From: Bifidobacterium crudilactis
Lineage (GTDB): Bacteria; Actinomycetota; Actinomycetes; Actinomycetales; Bifidobacteriaceae
NCBI RefSeq assembly: GCF_000738005.1
Contig: NZ_JHAL01000002.1
Span: forward strand, 248,001 to 312,000
DNA length: 64,000 nt
Direction: 5' to 3'
Shown here: positions 50,682-61,216 of the stretch, one piece after another
Numbering within the stretch: the first letter of the stretch is position 1
How the letters are laid out: every line of letters starts with the position of its first letter
Notes under the pieces: model-generated
The model's input: only the letters and a program-made list of their open reading frames with translations
Database searches by the model: none
What the model was told of the DNA's origin: nothing
Translations under genes and position numbers: made by a program

Positions 50682-50752
50682 GATAACTGCATCACCAGGA
50701 CAGCAATGTGCTGAGATTTATCGGGGAAAGCTGTCCTGGTGATGCAGTTATC
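50682..50752 (+). repeat. Palindromic element, copy 4 (71 bp), perfect stem
   Basis: The outer 23 bases of each arm, beginning GATAACTGCATCACC, are exactly complementary. The inner loop holds 25 bases. It is the ATCA/TGAT subtype. Its right arm contains the ATG at 50739 that opens the longest frame of the next gene. Confidence 0.9.
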
Positions 50753-51686
50753 GTATGAGGTGGCCTCTCGCACGACAGAATGTGAGGAGCCGCTTTCAGA
50801 GGCTTGGAGTTGTCGTTTGAATGACTGTGTTCAACCTTCTAGGGCCGGTCACCACCGTTGGGTGACCGATGAGCCGGACATTCCGTTCGACTTGAGGATT
50901 ATCTACGAGGATGAACGCATCATCGTCGTGGACAAACCTCATTTTCTTCCCACCACGCCCCGCGGCATGTGGTTTCGTTCCACGGCGCTGATGCGTCTTC
51001 GTGAGCGGTACGACGAGCCGGACATCATTCCGGCGCACAGACTCGACCGCTCAACCGCCGGTGTGGTCGTGTTCGTCAGGGACCCGGCCGCTCGCGGCGC
51101 CTATCAGATGCTGTTTCAGCGCCACGAGACGCAAAAAACCTATGAATGCATCGCACCTGCCTCGGTGCTGCGCAGGCCTCGATACGGAGTGGTTCGTCCC
51201 CTTGACCCGCCTGCGGTGTTTCCGCTGCTGCGTGTGTCCCGCATCGTCAAGGACAGAGGCACCATCCAGGCCTACGAACGCACCGGGGTGGCGAACAGTC
51301 GTACGCGAATCGACATTGCCAGTAGTCAGGATGCGGTGCTGTTCTCGAATGCCCGTCATTCGCGTGCTTACATGGCGAGGGGGAGTCGAGGGTGTCGGGA
51401 TGCGCCGCTGCTGAGGGTATACAAGCTGCATCCGGCAAGCGGCAAGACCCATCAGCTGCGTGTGCATATGAATGCTCTCGGCCTACCGATTCTCGGCGAC
51501 GACATCTATCCTCGTCTGAACATGAGACCGGTCGGTGATTTCTCACAACCCTTGCAGCTGGTGGCGAGAAGCCTGTCCTTCGTGGACCCGTACAGCGGCG
51601 AACTCCACCGTTTCACATCGGCAATCCCCCTCGTGGTTCCTCAGTCGGATGCGCAATATGCCGAGTCGTCCAGCGGGCCTCGCTGA
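50739..51686 (+). CDS. RluA-family RNA pseudouridine synthase
   Basis: Converts uridine to pseudouridine in rRNA or tRNA. The catalytic motif HRLDRSTAG (Asp about residue 103) is present, and the later GKTHQLRVHMNALGLPILGD is family-typical. There is no S4 domain. The frame starts at an ATG inside the palindromic element; the first 40 residues are not family-like, so the real start is probably downstream, for example the GTG at 50862. The exact target base cannot be assigned. Confidence 0.85.
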   Translation: MMQLSYEVASRTTECEEPLSEAWSCRLNDCVQPSRAGHHRWVTDEPDIPFDLRIIYEDERIIVVDKPHFLPTTPRGMWFRSTALMRLRERYDEPDIIPAHRLDRSTAGVVVFVRDPAARGAYQMLFQRHETQKTYECIAPASVLRRPRYGVVRPLDPPAVFPLLRVSRIVKDRGTIQAYERTGVANSRTRIDIASSQDAVLFSNARHSRAYMARGSRGCRDAPLLRVYKLHPASGKTHQLRVHMNALGLPILGDDIYPRLNMRPVGDFSQPLQLVARSLSFVDPYSGELHRFTSAIPLVVPQSDAQYAESSSGPR

Positions 51687-51750
51687 TTCGCCAAGCTCGG
51701 GGACTCAGCGGCATGACGGGTGCAGGCGTGACCGCCGACACGAGGGATGG

Positions 51751-51782
51751 CCGCTTCGGTACTACTTCGCGTACCGAAGCGG
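51751..51782. terminator. Bidirectional terminator between the pseudouridine synthase and lacI-type genes
   Basis: CCGCTTCGGTAC and GTACCGAAGCGG pair across an eight-base loop between two convergent stop codons. Confidence 0.75.
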
Positions 51783-51786
51783 TGCT

Positions 51787-52806
51787 CTATACGGTGAGAT
51801 CCCGTACGGAGGAGCGTTCGATCAACTCGGCGGGTATGACGGTTTTGACGCCGACGGCAGGCGAATCACCCTCGCACGCCCGCAGCACCATGGAAAAGGC
51901 GTTCTCTGCGATTTGCGAGAAATGCATGCGCATGGTCGTCAGAGACAAGCGGGGGACGGTGCCGTGCAGGGAATCGTCGACACCCATGACGCTGATGTCG
52001 TCCGGGACGCGTTTTCCGGTGCTTTCTATGCCTTGTATCGCTCCGTAGGCCATCTGGTCGTTTGCGGCGAAAACGGCCGTGCACTGAGGGTCGGCGGCGA
52101 ACAGTCGTCCGGCATCGTAGCCGCTGTCGGCGTTCCAGTCGCCTATGTAGGGTTCTGGAATCCTCAGGCCCTGCTGAAGCAAGGTGTCCTTCCATCCGCG
52201 CTCACGGCTCACCGCAGCCTGCGAGTGTTGGGGTCCGGCAATGTGGTACACTGTGCGATGCCCCTTGCTGAGCAGATATTCGCTTGCAGATGCGGCGCAC
52301 CCGTACTGGTCGTCGTCGATGGTCGGGCAGTGGTTGGAGGGTCCTTCGGTAACCATGATTACCGGCAGGTCTTTCGGAGGTGTGAAATCAGCGAAATCCG
52401 CCACCCGTTGTTCCAAGACCACGATCATGCCGTCTACCGGAAATTGTTTCATCTGCTCGACCGCGTGGCGCAGAGGGTGTTCGTCCGTGGTCTGCATCGT
52501 CAGCACGGTCGTCGCATAGCCCTTGGCTGCGGCACAGGTGCTGATGCCCTCCAGAATGCGCATGTTGCCATAGGTGTTCATGTTGAACATGGCGACGCCG
52601 ATATCCTTGAAGCGACCGTGTTTGAGGGCGCGTCCCGCGAAATTCGGACGGTATCCCAGCTTCTGCATCACCGCTTGCACGCGTTCGCGCGTCTCCGGCC
52701 TGACCGCCTCGCTGCCGTTGGACACTCGGGATACGGTTTGCGGAGATACGCCCGCCTCCCGGGCGACGTCCTGCATGGATGCCCATCGGGCTCGTTTGCT
52801 TGCCAT
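51787..52806 (-). CDS. LacI-family transcriptional regulator
   Basis: An N-terminal helix-turn-helix (MQDVAREAGVSPQTVSRVSN) and hinge helix (RALKHGRFKDIG region) precede a sugar-binding core of about 280 residues. The start at 52806 has AGGAGG only one base upstream, but the N-terminus is family-like and no other start is in frame. It is divergent from the sugar ABC permeases and should act on the matching sites at 52899 and 58981, including its own promoter. The inducer is probably a sugar from the same locus, for example an arabino- or galacto-oligosaccharide. Confidence 0.88.
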   Translation of the reverse strand: MASKRARWASMQDVAREAGVSPQTVSRVSNGSEAVRPETRERVQAVMQKLGYRPNFAGRALKHGRFKDIGVAMFNMNTYGNMRILEGISTCAAAKGYATTVLTMQTTDEHPLRHAVEQMKQFPVDGMIVVLEQRVADFADFTPPKDLPVIMVTEGPSNHCPTIDDDQYGCAASASEYLLSKGHRTVYHIAGPQHSQAAVSRERGWKDTLLQQGLRIPEPYIGDWNADSGYDAGRLFAADPQCTAVFAANDQMAYGAIQGIESTGKRVPDDISVMGVDDSLHGTVPRLSLTTMRMHFSQIAENAFSMVLRACEGDSPAVGVKTVIPAELIERSSVRDLTV

Positions 52807-52898
52807 GCCTCCTGTATACCCTACTTCGCTAGTTTTTGTGCGACATTGTGCGAGGACGAGTAGTGGAAAGCGGGAATCCAGTGTACGATGTGAATGGT

Positions 52899-52916
52899 TG
52901 CGTAAACATTTGCGCA
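52899..52916. promoter_or_regulatory. LacI-type operator before the permease operon
   Basis: TGCGTAAACATTTGCGCA is an inverted repeat of 8-bp arms with one mismatch and a 2-base spacer, in the divergent promoter region of lacI and the permeases. It shares TTGCGTAAACAT with the region before the binding-protein gene (58981). Confidence 0.65.
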
Positions 52917-52986
52917 TGAATCAGTGATACGCCCGCAGAAGTCATAGTCGACGAATTGTGGGTTCGCTCGAAGGAGAGTGGTGGTT

Positions 52987-53913
52987 ATGGTTGCGCCGAG
53001 TGTGCCGGTGATAAGGGGTTCGGAGCCTCCGGGTTCGGTTCGTGGTGGTCGTCGTGATTGGCGTGGCTGGAAGTTCATGCTGCCTTTCGCGGTGGTGTTT
53101 GCTTTCGTGTTCATCGTGCCGATCGTGTATGCGGTGTGGATATCCTTCTTCCAGAAGAAGATGATCGGTGGGACGGTGTTCGTGGGCTTCGCGAATTACG
53201 GGCGTCTGTTTGCCGACGCCCAGTTCTGGGACAGCGTGCGTAGAGTCGCGCTGTTCACGGTGGTGCAGGTGCCGATCATGCTGTTTCTGGCCGCCGCCAT
53301 GGCCTTGGCGTTGGACAGCATGAAGCTCCATGGTTCGAAGTTCTTCAGGATCTCCACCTTCCTGCCGTACGCGGTGCCGGCAGTGGTGTCGACGCTGATA
53401 TGGGGGTTCGTGTATGGAGCCAAGTACGGTCTGGTGGGGTCGCTCAACGATGTTCTGGGTACGAATCTGAATGTGTTGGCGCCCTCGGTGCTTCTGGCGG
53501 CCATCGGCAATATCGTGACGTGGGAGTTCACGGGGTACAACATGCTGATTTTCTATTCAAGCCTTTCGACGATTCCGCATTCCCTGTATGAGGCGGCGGC
53601 GATAGACGGGGCGAGTGAGTGGCAGATCGTCCGTCGTATCAAGTTGCCGGAGCTCAGGGGTTCGCTGGCGATTACGGTCATCTTCAGCATCATCGGAAGC
53701 TTCCAGCTCTTCAACGAGCCCAGCATTCTGCAGAACATGGTGCCGGGCAACGCGGTGACAACGTATTACACCCCGAATATGTATGCATACAATCTGAGTT
53801 TCTCGGGCAATCAGTCGAATTACGCCGCCGCATTGGCAATCGTCATGGCGGTGATCACGATGGCCATCGCGTATGCAGTGCAGCTGCGCAGCATGAAGGA
53901 GCAGATGAAGTGA
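52987..53913 (+). CDS. Sugar ABC transporter permease 1
   Basis: MalF/UgpA-like inner-membrane protein with six helices and the coupling segment EAAAIDGASEWQIVRRIKLP, the EAA loop. The start at 52987 has GAAGGAG about 10 bases upstream. It overlaps the second permease gene by four bases. With permease 2 and the binding protein at 59135 it forms a carbohydrate uptake system of the CUT1 class; the ATPase is not encoded here and may be a shared one. Confidence 0.88.
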   Translation: MVAPSVPVIRGSEPPGSVRGGRRDWRGWKFMLPFAVVFAFVFIVPIVYAVWISFFQKKMIGGTVFVGFANYGRLFADAQFWDSVRRVALFTVVQVPIMLFLAAAMALALDSMKLHGSKFFRISTFLPYAVPAVVSTLIWGFVYGAKYGLVGSLNDVLGTNLNVLAPSVLLAAIGNIVTWEFTGYNMLIFYSSLSTIPHSLYEAAAIDGASEWQIVRRIKLPELRGSLAITVIFSIIGSFQLFNEPSILQNMVPGNAVTTYYTPNMYAYNLSFSGNQSNYAAALAIVMAVITMAIAYAVQLRSMKEQMK

Positions 53914-54941
53914 GCTTGAGAACACATGATGTGGCCCCGGTGGCATCCGATGTGTCCGGTGGTGCGGGAATGGACAGGGGCGCGCATGAAGGCCCGGTGG
54001 CGAGGCCCGTGACTGAGCGGGATCGCGCGAAACGCACTGCGCGTGATGAGCGTGAGGAGCGGCGCAGGGCAGGGCGTTCCGGATTCTCGAATCCGGCCAA
54101 TCCCCGGCGTTCGACCCTGATGACATTGGTATGCGCCCTGTTCGCCGTGTACTGCCTGTTCCCCTTCGTGTACCTGCTGGTGAACGCCACCAAGACCCAG
54201 GCGGATTTCACCTCGACCTTCGGTCTGGGCTTCGGCGGGTCCTTCGCGTTGTGGGACAACCTGACGATGGTGTTCACCTATCAGGACGGCATCTTCGGGC
54301 GCTGGTTGCTGAACACCCTGTTGTACGTCGCGGTGGGTGCCGGCGGTGCCACGCTGCTGGCCATCATGGGTGGCTATGCGTTGGCGAAGTTCCGCTTCCC
54401 CGGCAGAAAAGCGGTCTTCGTGGTGGTGATCGGCGCTATCAGCGTGCCCGGAATCGCGTTGGCAGTACCGCAGTTCCTGCTCTTTGCGAAGTTGGGATTG
54501 ACCAACACCCCCTGGGCGATGATCATTCCCAGTCTCATCAGTCCTTTCGGCCTGTATCTGATGTGGATCTTCAGCGAACAGGCGGTTCCGGTGGAGCTTC
54601 TGGAGGCCGCTCGTGTGGACGGGGCCGGGGAATGGCGGACCTTCTGGAAGGTAAGCCTGCCCCTGCTGGCGCCCGGCATCGTGACGACCGCGTTGTTCAC
54701 GATCGTCGCGACATGGAACAACTACTTCCTGCCGCTGATCATGCTGAAGGACGCGGATTGGTATCCTCTGACGATCGGCTTGAACCAATGGAAGGATCAG
54801 GCCAGCACAGCCGGCGGCCAGGCCATCCAGAACCTCGTCATCACCGGCAGCCTGGTGACCATCATTCCTTTGGTCATCGCCTTCCTGCTTCTGCAGCGCT
54901 ATTGGCAATCAGGGCTCGCAGCAGGCGCGGTCAAGGAATGA
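53910..54941 (+). CDS. Sugar ABC transporter permease 2
   Basis: MalG/UgpE-like permease with six helices and the EAA loop EAARVDGAGEWRTFWKVSLP. A GTG at 53910, overlapping the previous stop, gives a 60-residue polar N-terminal extension before the first helix. Downstream, an attenuator-like hairpin separates it from the GH42 gene. Confidence 0.88.
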   Translation: MSLRTHDVAPVASDVSGGAGMDRGAHEGPVARPVTERDRAKRTARDEREERRRAGRSGFSNPANPRRSTLMTLVCALFAVYCLFPFVYLLVNATKTQADFTSTFGLGFGGSFALWDNLTMVFTYQDGIFGRWLLNTLLYVAVGAGGATLLAIMGGYALAKFRFPGRKAVFVVVIGAISVPGIALAVPQFLLFAKLGLTNTPWAMIIPSLISPFGLYLMWIFSEQAVPVELLEAARVDGAGEWRTFWKVSLPLLAPGIVTTALFTIVATWNNYFLPLIMLKDADWYPLTIGLNQWKDQASTAGGQAIQNLVITGSLVTIIPLVIAFLLLQRYWQSGLAAGAVKE

Positions 54942-54969
54942 CACCGCACCGCACCGGTGATGCCTTACA

Positions 54970-55029
54970 CCGCACGAAGGGGTGCGCCGCAGTTCCCGTT
55001 TCGGTGTGAACGCACCCTTCGTGGTGCGG
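54970..55029 (+). terminator. Hairpin between permease 2 and GH42
   Basis: CCGCACGAAGGGGTGCG pairs with CGCACCCTTCGTGGTGCGG (one bulge), with a 24-base loop, directly upstream of the GH42 gene. It could act as a partial terminator or attenuator of the operon. Confidence 0.55.
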
Positions 55030-55074
55030 GCAAGTCGGAACATCGCAAAACGACCAGGGTAGCTATGCCCTTAA

Positions 55075-57186
<2,112 letters not shown>

Positions 57187-57246
57187 CAGACGAATCATCG
57201 GCCCGCGTGGACTGTTGCGGCTGGTCGATGTTCCGGGGCGATATGC

Positions 57247-57286
57247 GGGGCCGGGCGTTCGGAATGTTCTCCGAGCGCCCGGCCCC
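57247..57286. terminator. Bidirectional terminator between GH42 and GH51
   Basis: GGGGCCGGGCGTTCGG pairs with CCGAGCGCCCGGCCCC (one wobble) across an eight-base loop between two converging stop codons. Confidence 0.85.
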
Positions 57287-57300
57287 TCGACTATGGGAGC

Positions 57301-58947
57301 TTATGCCTGCGAGCCGTGGAATCGAATCGCCGCCCATGAGATTTCAGGCATGTCGAGCGTGATGGAGCCGTCGGTGTTCGACCAGGGGGTGACATGTCGG
57401 GGGACTACCGCGTTTGGCTCTTCCGGAGAATTGCATTTCATCGGGTCGTCCTCGTGAAGCATCTGTGCGGAATCAATGATCATCCGGGAGCCAGCCATGC
57501 TGGGCATTGACGAGCAATCGACGGTGACGGTATGTGGCCGTTGCTCATCGCGGTTGACGATAAGCACCAGACCTTGCTTTCGCTTCTCGTCCCAGGTGAT
57601 CACGGAGTCAATGGCCTGAACCTCGCCGAAGTGTTGGGTGTGCAGCCTCGGGCCTTCGATGATCGGGGCATAGGCGACTCCCCGTGCGAAATTCGCAGCC
57701 GCCGCAAAGGGATAGAACACGCTTTGCCTCCACGCCGGTCCCTTGGTCTCGGCCATGATCGGCGCGATGACGTTGACCAGCTGGGCTCGCGAAGCGGATC
57801 GAACCTGCTTGCAGTGCTTCAGCAGCGTGATCATCAGCGAACCCTCCACCACCGCATCCGCGGCCGTGTAACGATCCTCCAGCAGGTGCGGGGCCTGGGG
57901 CCATGGATCGTGATGAAGTCCTGCGGCGGCCTCCTCTATCCACCGCTTCTCCTGACGATTCCATTCATCCGAGTACCAGATGCCCCATTCGTCGAAGGAT
58001 AGGGCGACTTCATGATTCGTGTGTCTGCGCGCCTTGACCGAAGAGCTGATTTCGGCGACGGTGGTGATGAAGTGTGTCATGTCGGCTGACGACAGCAGAA
58101 AATCCTGGAAGCTGGCCGCACCGCGATCATAGTAATAGGCGTGGCAGGAGATGAAATCGAGATGCTCATAGGCTTTCTCCAGCACGGTGCGTTCCCAATG
58201 GCCGAAGCTCGGCATGTGCGCGCTCGAAGAGCCGCAGGCCACGAGTTGCAGACCTGATTCCGCCAGTTTCATCGCATGGGACACCTTGGCGACGGTGGCG
58301 GCGTATTCCTGCGCATCCATATGCCCCACCTGCCACGGGCCGTCCATCTCGTTGCCCAGGCACCACATGGAGATATCCATGCTTTCGGGGATGCCGTTAC
58401 GTACCCGGAGATCGGCCCAGGCCGTGCCCGGCGCACCGTTGACGTATTCGAGCTCGTCGAGGCATTCTTGAATGCCTTTGGTGCCGAGGTTGGTCGCGAG
58501 CATGATTTCCGTGCCGGTCATGCGGCTCCACCGATGGAAGTCGTCGATGCCGACCTCGTTCGATTCGGTGCTGTGCCACGCGAGATCCCGTCGGACGGGC
58601 CTTTGGTCTCGTGGACCTATCCCGTCCTTCCAGTCATAGTTCGAGACAAAGTTGCCTCCCGGATAGCGGATGCAGGTCACACCGAGTTCTTTGACCATGT
58701 CGATGACATCATGGCGAAATCCCCAGGTGTCGGCCGTAGGGTGGTCCTTCTCGTAAATTCCCCCGTACACGCCACGTCCCATGTGCTCGATGAAGGAACC
58801 GAACAGTCGGGAGGGGATGTCGGCCACGGCGGTCGGCGCATGCACGAGGGCGGTGTCCGACAGGTCGTCGGGCGGGAACGTCGGTGAATCCGTGACATGT
58901 CCCTGAGCTTCTACGGCGGAAGTGCCTTGGGGTTCCTGATCGATCAT
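57301..58947 (-). CDS. GH51 alpha-L-arabinofuranosidase
   Basis: Retaining arabinofuranosidase with a catalytic barrel and a C-terminal beta domain. Acid/base Glu200 lies in CLGNEMDGPWQ and nucleophile Glu320 in SFDEWGIWY, and the opening IPSRLFGSFIEHMGRGVYGGIY is family-typical. It has no signal peptide, so it trims imported arabino-oligosaccharides in the cytoplasm. I start it at the ATG at 58947 (548 aa); an upstream extension of the frame is not supported. Divergent from the binding-protein gene; their shared promoter holds LacI-type sites. Confidence 0.92.
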   Translation of the reverse strand: MIDQEPQGTSAVEAQGHVTDSPTFPPDDLSDTALVHAPTAVADIPSRLFGSFIEHMGRGVYGGIYEKDHPTADTWGFRHDVIDMVKELGVTCIRYPGGNFVSNYDWKDGIGPRDQRPVRRDLAWHSTESNEVGIDDFHRWSRMTGTEIMLATNLGTKGIQECLDELEYVNGAPGTAWADLRVRNGIPESMDISMWCLGNEMDGPWQVGHMDAQEYAATVAKVSHAMKLAESGLQLVACGSSSAHMPSFGHWERTVLEKAYEHLDFISCHAYYYDRGAASFQDFLLSSADMTHFITTVAEISSSVKARRHTNHEVALSFDEWGIWYSDEWNRQEKRWIEEAAAGLHHDPWPQAPHLLEDRYTAADAVVEGSLMITLLKHCKQVRSASRAQLVNVIAPIMAETKGPAWRQSVFYPFAAAANFARGVAYAPIIEGPRLHTQHFGEVQAIDSVITWDEKRKQGLVLIVNRDEQRPHTVTVDCSSMPSMAGSRMIIDSAQMLHEDDPMKCNSPEEPNAVVPRHVTPWSNTDGSITLDMPEISWAAIRFHGSQA

Positions 58948-58980
58948 TGCTGTGCTCTCTCTTAGAATCTGGCGTTTGTT

Positions 58981-59014
58981 TGCGTAAACATATATAATGA
59001 TGTTATCGTTAACG
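58981..59014. promoter_or_regulatory. Operator and -10 region between GH51 and the binding-protein gene
   Basis: TGCGTAAACA (58981-58990) matches the operator at 52899. It is followed by TATAAT (58993-58998), a -10 candidate for the plus-strand gene, and the palindrome CGTTAACG at 59007. The layout suits repression by the LacI protein encoded at 51787. Confidence 0.6.
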
Positions 59015-59134
59015 TGAACGAAAATACAGCGTGTGTTCGAAGTCGAATACGCACTGAAAATGTGTTTCAGGTTGTAGGGGACTCTGCCAATCGACGGCGA
59101 TTCGGCGGTTCTCAAAGAACAAGGAGAGTGAACG

Positions 59135-60481
59135 ATGATGTTCAGTAAGCGAGCGATTGCACTGGTGGGGACCGTGGCGATGCTGTTCCCACTGGCTGCG
59201 TGCGGTGGTTCCGGAAGTGACTCAAGCGGCTCCGGAAGCGGCAAGACCGAGGTGCTGGTCTGGGCGTGGGATTCGACGCTGTCTCGCACGGTGGCCGGAT
59301 TCGAGAAGGAGAACCCCGATATCACCGTCAAAATCACCAATGCCGGAACCAACAAGGATGAGTACACGGCCTTGAACAACGCCATGTCAGCAGGGAAGGG
59401 TGCACCTGACATAGCCCAGATCGAGTACTACGCCTTGCCGGAATACGTAATCAGGGAAAATGTTCAGGAGCTTTCCGACCTCGGCGCCTCCGGGTACAAA
59501 GACTTCTATACGCCAGGCACGTGGAGTTCGGTCAACGTGAACGGCGGCGTATACGCCTTGCCGCTGGATTCGGGTCCGATGGCCTTCTTCTACAACAAAG
59601 AGGTATTCGACAAGGCCGGTGTCACGGAACTTCCCACCACATGGGACGAGTTCTACGAAGCGGCGAAGAAGATCCGCGCCACGGGTTCGTACATCACGTC
59701 GGATTCCGGTGATGCGGGTTTCTTCGACTCCATGACGTGGCAGGCCGGAGCGACTCCGTTCTCCACCAGCAAGGACGGCAAGACCGTCGGCATCAATCTC
59801 ACCTCCGACGCGGGTGTGAAGAAATGGACCGAGTTCTGGCAGAAAATGATCGACGAGGACCTGATTGACACCAAAACCGCCGGATGGACTGACGATTGGA
59901 ACAAGGGACTCAACGACGGTTCCATCGCCTCGCTGCTCACCGGTGCATGGATGCCATACAATCTTCTCTCCGGTGCACCTGACGGCTCCGGCAAGTGGCG
60001 GGTAGCTCAGATGCCGACTTGGGAGAAGGGTGGCACCGAGAATTCCGAGAACGGCGGCTCCTCATTGGCCATCATCAAATCCGATGACGAGGCGAAGGTG
60101 AAGGCGGCATACAAATTCCTGGAATATGCCACGCATAACGCTGACGGCATCAAACAACGCGTCGATGGAGGAGCTTTCCCCGCCGACAACAACACCCTCG
60201 CTTCCGACGACTTCCTAGGCATGACGTCGGTGAAGGATGCCGATGGCAAGGACAACGAGTACTTCGGTGGACAGGAATTCAACAAGGAACTGGCGAAGGC
60301 GGCATCGAATGTGGTCACCGGATACACCTTCCTTCCCTTCGAGGTGTATGCACGCGGTGTCTTCGCCGATGATGCCGGTGGAGCGTTCACCGATAAATCA
60401 ATCACCCTGGAGCAGGGGATTGCGGCGTGGCAGAAGAATCTGAAGAGCTACGCCGAAAGCCAGGGCTACACGGTGAAGTAG
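59135..60481 (+). CDS. Sugar ABC transporter substrate-binding lipoprotein
   Basis: Family 1 extracellular solute-binding protein of 448 residues. The signal peptide ends in a lipobox with Cys23 (PLAACGGSGS), so it is tethered outside the cell. The start is well supported by AAGGAGAG. It is separated from its permeases by GH42 and GH51 but belongs to the same regulon by the shared operator. Likely ligands are arabino- or galacto-oligosaccharides made by the surface enzyme at the right end. Confidence 0.88.
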   Translation: MMFSKRAIALVGTVAMLFPLAACGGSGSDSSGSGSGKTEVLVWAWDSTLSRTVAGFEKENPDITVKITNAGTNKDEYTALNNAMSAGKGAPDIAQIEYYALPEYVIRENVQELSDLGASGYKDFYTPGTWSSVNVNGGVYALPLDSGPMAFFYNKEVFDKAGVTELPTTWDEFYEAAKKIRATGSYITSDSGDAGFFDSMTWQAGATPFSTSKDGKTVGINLTSDAGVKKWTEFWQKMIDEDLIDTKTAGWTDDWNKGLNDGSIASLLTGAWMPYNLLSGAPDGSGKWRVAQMPTWEKGGTENSENGGSSLAIIKSDDEAKVKAAYKFLEYATHNADGIKQRVDGGAFPADNNTLASDDFLGMTSVKDADGKDNEYFGGQEFNKELAKAASNVVTGYTFLPFEVYARGVFADDAGGAFTDKSITLEQGIAAWQKNLKSYAESQGYTVK

Positions 60482-60523
60482 CAGGTCTGCGATAGTCGAA
60501 CGACAAGCGCAAGGTCGATTTGC

Positions 60524-60559
60524 CAAGGCCGTAGGGGACATGTGTCTCCTACGGCCTTG
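60524..60559 (+). terminator. Terminator of the sugar-binding protein gene
   Basis: CAAGGCCGTAGG and its complement CCTACGGCCTTG pair across a loop of about twelve bases, 42 bases after the stop codon. Confidence 0.75.
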
Positions 60560-60945
60560 TCGTATTGACGGACCAGGGAGGTGCACGGTCCGGCTTGCGT
60601 CCTTAGGTTCTTTTCACGGGCGAAGTGCGCCTTCGCGGCTGACGCAACGTGCGCCGGGTTCTCGGTGTGTGGTTGACGGGCGGTCCGGTCCATGCGGGCC
60701 GGGACCCGACCGGCATACGTCCTCGGGGCGGCACGACTCTGTTGGCCTCCGGAGCAAGGCGGAACGGTTATACGGCCTTCAGATGGTGCGAACGGCTGGA
60801 TGGGGATTTGATGATGTCAGACGACTTGCAAGGTGAGTGGTTCGACAGCGCGATCCATGCACGTGTCTTGTGACGTCCAATGCGGCCCTTTCGACACGGA
60901 GTCGGATGCCCGGACGTGAAGCGTCTTTTCGAAGTGGGGAAGGTC

Positions 60946-61057
60946 GTGTACGGAGCACTGTGTATGGAACGTTGTGTGCGGAACGTTGTGTACGGAGCAC
61001 TGTGTGCGGAACGTTGTGTGCTGAACGCTGTGTATGGAACGCAGTGTATGGAACGTC
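60946..61057. repeat. Tandem array of eight 14-bp units
   Basis: Units start at 60946, 60960, 60974, 60988, 61002, 61016, 61030 and 61044. Units 1 and 4 are identical (GTGTACGGAGCACT), as are 3 and 5 (GTGTGCGGAACGTT); the rest differ at one to four positions. Each begins GTGT. The array lies between converging genes and contains no gene. The period of 14 rules out a coding repeat. Confidence 0.85.
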
Positions 61058-61158
61058 ATGCATTCAGCACGGCGTATCCAACACTATCTGCCAGCCGTGG
61101 TGGATTCAACGCGGTACCGTCCTGGGCGCTCCGTCGGGTTCCATCGTCAGGACATGAG

Positions 61159-61208
61159 ACAGCCCCGTTCATCCGCATTCAGCAATGAATCAGGATGAAC
61201 GGGGCTGT
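61159..61208 (-). terminator. Terminator of the surface glycosidase gene
   Basis: ACAGCCCCGTTCATCC pairs with its exact complement GGATGAACGGGGCTGT, with an 18-base loop, just after the minus-strand stop at 61217. The CCGTTCATCC core also forms the ssb terminator at 33119. Confidence 0.75.
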
Positions 61209-61216
61209 CTGACGAG

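Larger units (their letters stand above)
60482..61216. other. 735-bp intergenic region between convergent genes
   Basis: Contains the binding-protein terminator (60524), the eight-copy tandem array (60946) and the terminator of the surface glycosidase (61159). Several short open frames here, including one that reads through the array, are not supported as genes. Confidence 0.55.

Noticed and set aside
32189-50752. CRISPR array from the repeated palindromes
   Set aside because: The four copies are 6 kb apart with genes between; there are no regularly spaced short repeats and no cas genes.
60817-61059. A minus-strand open frame across the 14-bp array
   Set aside because: The 14-base period makes it read quasi-repeated His/Thr/Gln-rich peptide by chance; no start signal or homologous feature.
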